Positions 58,560-64,000 of a stretch of DNA of 64,000 bases are shown here, in pieces (positions within the stretch are counted from its first letter, which is position 1; each line of letters opens with the position of its first letter). The notes under the pieces were generated by a model, which saw nothing but the letters and a program-made list of their open reading frames with translations, did not search any database and was not told the origin of the DNA. Source of the stretch: Talpa occidentalis (Eukaryota; Chordata; Mammalia; Eulipotyphla; Talpidae); assembly GCF_014898055.3 (NCBI RefSeq), contig NW_023603184.1, forward strand, positions 112,706,615 to 112,770,614. The letters are read 5' to 3'. The translations under genes and the position numbers were made by a program.

Positions 58560-58765
58560 CTCTCCTATCAAAGACAGTAGTTCAAATCTCATCTCTTCCA
58601 TTTACTTACTGTAAGGGCAAAATATATAGCATTGTGTGACTTTCTACAACAAAATAAAAACTAATAACTTCTTAAAATAGTGATTAATAAATAGAATAAA
58701 ATAACACTTTATATGTGTGACACCACTTAAAGCTTAATAAACATTGTTATTCTTATCTGTGTATC
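58560..58765 (-). mobile_element. Ancient MIR SINE, antisense
   Basis: GACAGTAGTTCAAATCTCATCTCTTCCATTTACTTACTG (about 58573-58611) is the reversed MIR 3' part. ACACTTTATATGTGTGACACCACTTAAAGCTTAATAAACATTGTTATTC (about 58706-58754) is its reversed 5' part. The two are in the proper order and spacing. Confidence 0.75.
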
Positions 58766-60333
58766 TATTCATAAAAATAATTTCTTTAGTAATCTACATT
58801 GTTTCATGCAAGGAAAATTACTAGGTATGAAATATATTCAGAAAATGTAAGTATACACTTAGCTGTATTGAAGAAAAATAAATAATTGAAAGGTTCTTAT
58901 CTAAAAATGTTACTGTCACTAGAGAGTTATGGATATTAATACAAGTAGCCACAATTTAGAAGTCTTCAGAACACTTCCGTCACTTGTACTTTCCCTGCAT
59001 AGAAGTCATACAAGTTATCTGTTACTACATATGTGTTTATATAGTAAGAAAAATTTAGTGTACAGTTCCATAGGAGATATGAAAAGGATAACTTTTCTCA
59101 TTTCTAAATGTAGACCAAAGCACTTGATGATTTCCTTTTGAACATCCCCAATTATTACCAAAGATATACATCACAATAGTTGTAATGTTTTTCAAGTTAC
59201 AGAAAGGACTGTGTTCTCCAACAGCAGAATTTGAATCTTTGTTCTCAGAGGGCATATCCTTTGTGTTCTGTATTGAACAATGAATGTCATTAGAGAAGAG
59301 AAATTAATAGCACTCATTAAAATCATCTGGAGAGTTTCAGCACCACCTAACTGCTGCCAACTTGTTCTATACAAGTAGAAACCAAGGTTAAGTCTTTTAT
59401 TCTTGCTTTTGAATCACCTTCAACAAGTTTGATTATCCAAATGAAAATACTTTTACCACATGAAGATTCAAATTCCATTTGCTATAGAAATATTGTATAA
59501 ACAGAGGATTATTAATTCAGTTTTTAATGAATAATAAAAATTATCTTGATATAATATCAATATAGGAAAATCAATACTGTATTTTCTGCAGTTATAATGA
59601 CAGAATGTTAAATCCTTATTACCATTATTCCTGAGGATATCAAGAGAGGGAGCTGATTTTTCATTAACTTTGCAGTTGATAGAGAACCATATAGCTTAGA
59701 ACTTTCACCTTAGATACAAAAAATCACATAGTGTTGCTCAAACTGTGTAAGACAAGAGATAAAATTTAAATTATAAGCGATTGAAATACTTATCAGTTTT
59801 TAACTGTTTATTTAAAAGTCCTATTACAGAACAAATATTTTGTGAAAGTATATAGAACAATATATTTTCAATTCAATACCCACAAATTTGTTTATTTTAT
59901 TATAATCTGCCTTAATTCTAAACAAGTAGAGAAGTCAAGTTCATCTAAATAAAAAAAAATTTGTTTTATTTGAATCAGTCATAGGATGCTGCCAATGTGA
60001 AGGAGACAAAAAGAAAAAAAAGATGAGAAATTGGTTAATGTGTAGTTTATTAATTAACCTGGTTACCTGAGGGCTGCAAAACTATTATTAAAAACTGTAT
60101 GATATTTCCTATATTGTGGAAAACTGTATTTTTCTTTCCTTTAATTTTTATTCTTTTCTACTAAAAAACCTCTTTGATCATCAGTTTTCTTTAGAATTAC
60201 AATTATGTTTCAACCATTTAATGTCATTGCTTTATATATTTTCAACTTTAAATTTAGAAGTTATTTGAATAATTTGCTTAGAAAATCTCACTAATATATG
60301 CTTTGTACATGGCACAAATCTTTCATTATCCCA
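58766..60333. other. Unannotated AT-rich DNA
   Basis: No gene was recognised. AAATCATCTGGAGAGTTTCAG at about 59319 resembles the start of a MER5-type DNA transposon (AGAATCACCTGGAGGGCTT), but too little matches to call it. Confidence 0.45.
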
Positions 60334-60350
60334 AGGAGGAACATAATTTT

Positions 60351-60620
60351 TTTTAAAGATTTTCTTATTTATTCATGTATACAAGACCTAGGGTACAGGC
60401 AGATGTGAGGGAGGGTGAGAGGATTCATCAGAGACAGAGTGTGGAACAGAACAGGCAGATTGAGTGAAATACACTGCTGAGGGAAGCAGCAGGCGCGAGC
60501 AGAGAGGTCAGCCACGCCATGTGGGTATCTCCCCAGCTGGCCGGGATTGAAATTGCGCTGCAGAGGCTGCAGACAGCTTCACAGCGCTGCGCTCAACTGC
60601 CTGTGCCATCAGGGAGGCCC
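60351..60620 (-). mobile_element. tRNA-derived SINE, intermediate lineage, antisense
   Basis: Flanked by AGGAGGAACATAATTTT (60334-60350) and AGGATGAGCATAATTTT (60621-60637), 17 bp with two differences. The tail complement reads AAAGATTTTCTTATTTATTCATG. The core is CACTGCTGAGGGAAGCAGC. The head, read antisense, has GCGCTCAACTGCCTGTGCCATCAGGGAGGCCC, giving the GGCACAGGCAGTTGAGCGC variant shared with the SINE at 50476. Confidence 0.92.
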
Positions 60621-60637
60621 AGGATGAGCATAATTTT

Positions 60638-61970
60638 ACTACTTTTTAATTACTGTGGTTAAAATTATTTTCAAACATTGAACCATTTCAATATACCATA
60701 TGTCAGGTATTTATTTTTTTATCAGTTTTTGCTTTTTGCCATGATAACATAAATTAATGGTTTAAAGAAATGTTTATTAATAACTATATACTTGGAACTT
60801 TGTTAAACATAGTAGTTTACTAAAAGAAAATAAGCATAAGGAAAAGTGTGTCTTAAATGGCTCACCATCCTTTGAAGAAAACAGAATCTACATACATGAA
60901 AACAATAACAATTATGAAGAGGTATCACTGAGTCTGCTTATCAATTTAGAGTAGAAAACTTCACTGTTGAGTTTATATCTTGAAAAATTTGTCCTTAGAA
61001 AATAATAATGTGCATTTTATAAATGTGACTGTTTCCCAAAGATCATACATTTATTTTTTAAACAACATGAATTTTCACAAGTAATATTCATGCAGCAAAT
61101 CTAAGGCGTTAACACTCATTTCTTTTGTAGATTTATAATTTATCTTTCCTATTATTGTTGAGTCTTGCACAAAGAAAGGGTTAGGGACACCAACCAAAAC
61201 ACAGAAAAAATTTTGTATACGTTTTGGCTCCCCCAGAACTTTCTAATACCCTGTTATTGACCAGAAAGTTTACTGATAAATAGTAGTACATTCTGCATGG
61301 CAGTTAATTTTACATAGTTATGATTAATGTTGCACCTCCACAATTTTGAGGTGATTATTGACTTTGAGGTGATTTTTAATATTGCACTCAAAAATTTTGT
61401 TTGCATTTTCTCTATTGTGAATGATACCATATATGCATCTGTGATTTCTCTGTGTAAGTTTTAAAAAAAATTAACTTCTTAATAATATATTTGCATATAC
61501 TATAGGGCAGCAAATGATAAGATTTATTTACATATATTTTACATATTTGACACACCTTTTTCTAATCTCCTTTATTTCTAGACCACATGGTTCACTGACA
61601 ATATTTTTCAAATTGTCACAAACCTCCAGAAATTTATTCAATGCATTTATTGAAAAATATCTGTGCATAAGTAAAACTGCATTATCCAAACCCTGTTTTC
61701 AAGGATCAATTGTATTTAGCTTCTTTCCATAAGTATTTCTGTCATAAAGATTGAGAATATGTACAAATTTTTTTTGTTATCAATGTTTAATATTTTACCT
61801 TTGAACTAAATAGTAAATAATGTAATGGAATAAAATATAATGTAATAATATAACAATATGCTGAGTGTCTCAGGGAAGTATAGAAATGAGGCAGGCCAAA
61901 GGGTTTTTTGGTGGTCAGTCAGCTTGAAACCAGTACTGCAATATAATAACTATGATTTTAATCACATTAT
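60638..61970. other. Unannotated AT-rich DNA
   Basis: No gene or confident repeat was recognised. Confidence 0.5.
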
Positions 61971-61974
61971 TTTA

Positions 61975-62095
61975 GCTGCTCTTCTGTTTTCTCTTCTGTA
62001 AATTGGGAACAATAAAATATTTTTTCTCATATTTTTGTAAAATTAAGTAAGATAATACAGGTACAAAATTAGGAAGTGTCTAGGAGTATATGGAA
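61975..62095 (-). mobile_element. Ancient MIR SINE fragment, antisense
   Basis: CTTCTGTAAATTGGGAACAATAAAATA (about 61993) and AAATTAAGTAAGATAATACAGGTACAAAA (about 62041) match the reversed MIR CATCTGTAAAATGGGGATAATAAT and AAATGAGATAATGCATGTAAA blocks. Confidence 0.65.
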
Positions 62096-63574
62096 GGTTT
62101 GACATGAATGTTATATATTTAGTGCCATTGACTACAAGAAGTATAAAGTGTTAGATTTTAAATTTCCAAACATTCTCTCAAGGGAAAAAACTGTTACTTC
62201 ATCTATGAGACAGGATATTATGTGACAGACACAGAAATGTAACATACATCATCTCAGCCATGTTAACCCTATACTCTAAGAGAATGTTTCCCCAAACATA
62301 TCCTGATAAATACTCATTGTTAAATATGCTCTGGAAAAAGAGTTCTATACTCAAATAACATTGGAAAATATTGTGTATAAATTATTCATTTTGAGAATCA
62401 CTATACATTTATTATATAATAAATGCTGAGTAAAAACTAGAGTTCCAAAATTTAAATCCACTAAGCCACAAAATTATATCAGTAAACACTAATTTTTATG
62501 TGTGCTTGTGTGAAAGAGTGATTCATAAATATACTGTAAAACTAATATTCTATGGAACACAGTATGGGAAATTTTACTTGGAGTCCACAGATGTTTTTTT
62601 ACATAGAATCAAAAGGTTAACTATGATACATTGATAGTTACAAAAACTCTCAGTATGGTGAGAGTTTTGTAAGTAACCCAAACTTTTGACTACTTAACAA
62701 AACTTACCAAACATCTTAGGTCTGCAAAAATTTCCTAGAAACCCAAGCTCTTAAACACTAGCTTTATTATTAGATTGCTGGTGATTGTTGTTTCCCTTCA
62801 GGCTAGAAACATTCTTAGAACTTCTCTAATGATTTCACTTCTTTTTTGGAACCTAGGAAATGTAGACATATATAATATATAAGGAACTTTAAAATTGCAA
62901 AATTTAACAAGTCCTGTGAAACTTCAAATTACAAGAGAAGTTAAAATAGTCTAATTATTAATCTAAAATATTTATTTCACATTTAAATTGTCATTTCTAG
63001 GTACTATTAAAAGAAGAATCAACCAAAGCCAGTCTTTCTATAGTTGCTATGTTCATTATCCATGGGTGTTTTGAATTGTAGTTCTCTTAGTCTGTTAATT
63101 TAGCTGAGGAAATGCATTAAAAATTCACATTTAATCCTTATCATCAGGATATAATTTACCTGTATTTGTAAAATCAAATTTGTTGAGTCTGTAAACAGTT
63201 CTGGCTGAGTGTGCTAGGAATACCAACTTGAGGAACAGATGATTTATACATTGAGTTACTCATAAAATCAGCACTCCAATTGCTTTGAGTTACTGAATTT
63301 AACTGCACTGCATGCAGACCAAAAGAGGTTGAATAAGCATGGTAGAAAATATAGAATCAAAATAGAGGTCAAAATTCTCAAAATGCTTCATAAGGACAAT
63401 ATGATAATGAAAGTTAAAGACTAATAGTATGTTTACTGATTAATTTTAAATTCAAAACACATGTCAACATATAACAGATTCAATATTTTTTTTTCTTTTC
63501 TGCATACCTTTATGTGTTTTATTCTTTATAAATTTCAAAATCACTCCACTGATATCTTTAGATTTATTTATTTT
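62096..63574. other. Unannotated AT-rich DNA
   Basis: No gene or confident repeat was recognised. A duplicated ACTCTCAGTATGGTGAGAGTTTTG hairpin lies near 62645-62668. Confidence 0.5.
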
Positions 63575-63757
63575 TAATTATACGGTTCTTTATTGACATA
63601 ATGTGGTTTTAGAGCAATGTGTATGATTTAAGATATATAGGTTCAAAGCTATTAAAATGTGTGTTAGGACACCACACCCTTTATCCACCAGAGTCCATGG
63701 GGACTCTCCATCTCCACTATCATCCCCACACCCCTCTCTGCTTCAGCATAGCCAAAT
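63575..63757 (-). mobile_element. L1 LINE 3' end, antisense
   Basis: TTCTTTATTGACATAATGTGGTTTTAGAGCAATGTGTATG (about 63586) and GACACCACACCCTTTATCCACCAG (about 63668) are reversed L1 3' UTR text, related to the copies at 35404 and 49700. Truncated before ORF2. Confidence 0.8.
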
Positions 63758-63774
63758 AATTATTATTAAAAAGA

Positions 63775-64000
63775 AAGGACTCCCAAATGAATGGGGTATT
63801 AGCACATCAGACATCCAACAAGAAGTTAATATCTAAGATATATAAAAAACTCATACAACTCAGGAACAACTAAAAGCCAGGTCACCCTATCAAAATATTG
63901 GCAAAAGAGAAAAACAGACCCATCTCAAAAAAAGATATGTAGATGGCCAACAGCCATATGAAAAAAAGGTTTATCATCATTTTTCACTGGGAAATTTAAA
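63775..64000 (+). mobile_element. L1 LINE ORF2 C-terminal segment, sense, running off the window
   Basis: AGAAGTTAATATCTAAGATATATAAAAAACTCATACAACTCA (about 63820) and CAGACCCATCTCAAAAAAAGATATGTAGATGGCCAACAG (about 63915) are L1 ORF2 C-terminal landmarks. The element continues beyond 64000, so its 3' end and any duplication cannot be seen. It is opposed to the antisense L1 piece just upstream. Confidence 0.82.

Noticed and set aside
59310..59345. MER5-type DNA transposon start
   Set aside because: Only about 20 bp resemble it, with no matching second terminus.

Overview
This window looks like a gene-free stretch of a placental mammal nuclear genome. It is strongly AT-rich. The supportable content is interspersed repeats, simple repeats and long stretches of unrecognised non-coding DNA. 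I found no protein-coding exon, tRNA, rRNA, CRISPR array or bacterial-type operon. Every open reading frame of about 60 codons or more is a translation of a SINE or LINE, or a chance frame in unique DNA. Ancient L2, MIR, MLT1-like and hAT/Charlie-like remnants place the host among placental mammals. These family names come from recalled consensus features, not a database search.

The most useful lineage marker is a tRNA-derived SINE of about 260-320 bp present in 17 copies. It has a head with Pol III A-box (GTGGCGCAGTGG) and B-box (GGTTCGATCCC) motifs, a conserved CAGCAGTGTA(C/T)TTC core, and an AATAAATAAATCTTTAAAA tail. It resembles what I remember of the Rhin-1 family of horseshoe and Old World leaf-nosed bats, but that assignment is tentative. 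Most copies keep perfect or near-perfect target-site duplications, so the family was active recently. At least three sequence lineages are visible. One is a young set of three copies (13132, 20860, 38448) sharing an extra ACATGCCTCTATAAA-type 3' extension.

Layout: 1-5200 is unique DNA with three SINEs. 5228-5950 is an antisense L1 fragment. 6580-8970 is an old sense L1 split by an MLT1-like LTR. 10190-12830 is a sense L1 ORF2 relic carrying two nested SINEs and an LTR-like insertion. 13-17 kb is mostly unique. 17.7-18.2 kb is an ancient LTR. 20-23 kb carries three SINEs. 25.5-26.2 kb is an unusual GC-richer island with a ZNF143/THAP11-type motif and a TATA-like box. 29.8-32.7 kb holds L2 copies in opposite orientations. 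35.4-36.0 kb is an antisense L1 3' end. 36.5-37.1 kb is a nested SINE pair. 41.04-41.67 kb is a well-delimited solo LTR with a 6-bp duplication. 45.4-46.9 kb is L2 followed by L1. 48.5 kb is a hAT-like remnant. 49.2-50.7 kb is a dense SINE/L1 cluster that includes a head-only SINE. 56.4-56.7 kb is a triplicated 109-bp unit. 57.6-58.8 kb is L2, a large simple-repeat hairpin and MIR. The right end carries L1 pieces in opposite orientations and runs off the window.

Nothing here forms a gene pathway. The window records successive retrotransposition: L1 supplies the machinery, and the SINEs, which have no protein of their own, presumably use it. I do not see an undescribed multi-gene system. The observations most worth a second look are the SINE subfamily with a captured 3' extension, the likely SINE 3' transduction at 37.05 kb, the head-only SINE at 50.07 kb, the solo LTR with an internal U3-like duplication, the promoter-like island at 25.55 kb, and the recent 109-bp tandem expansion.
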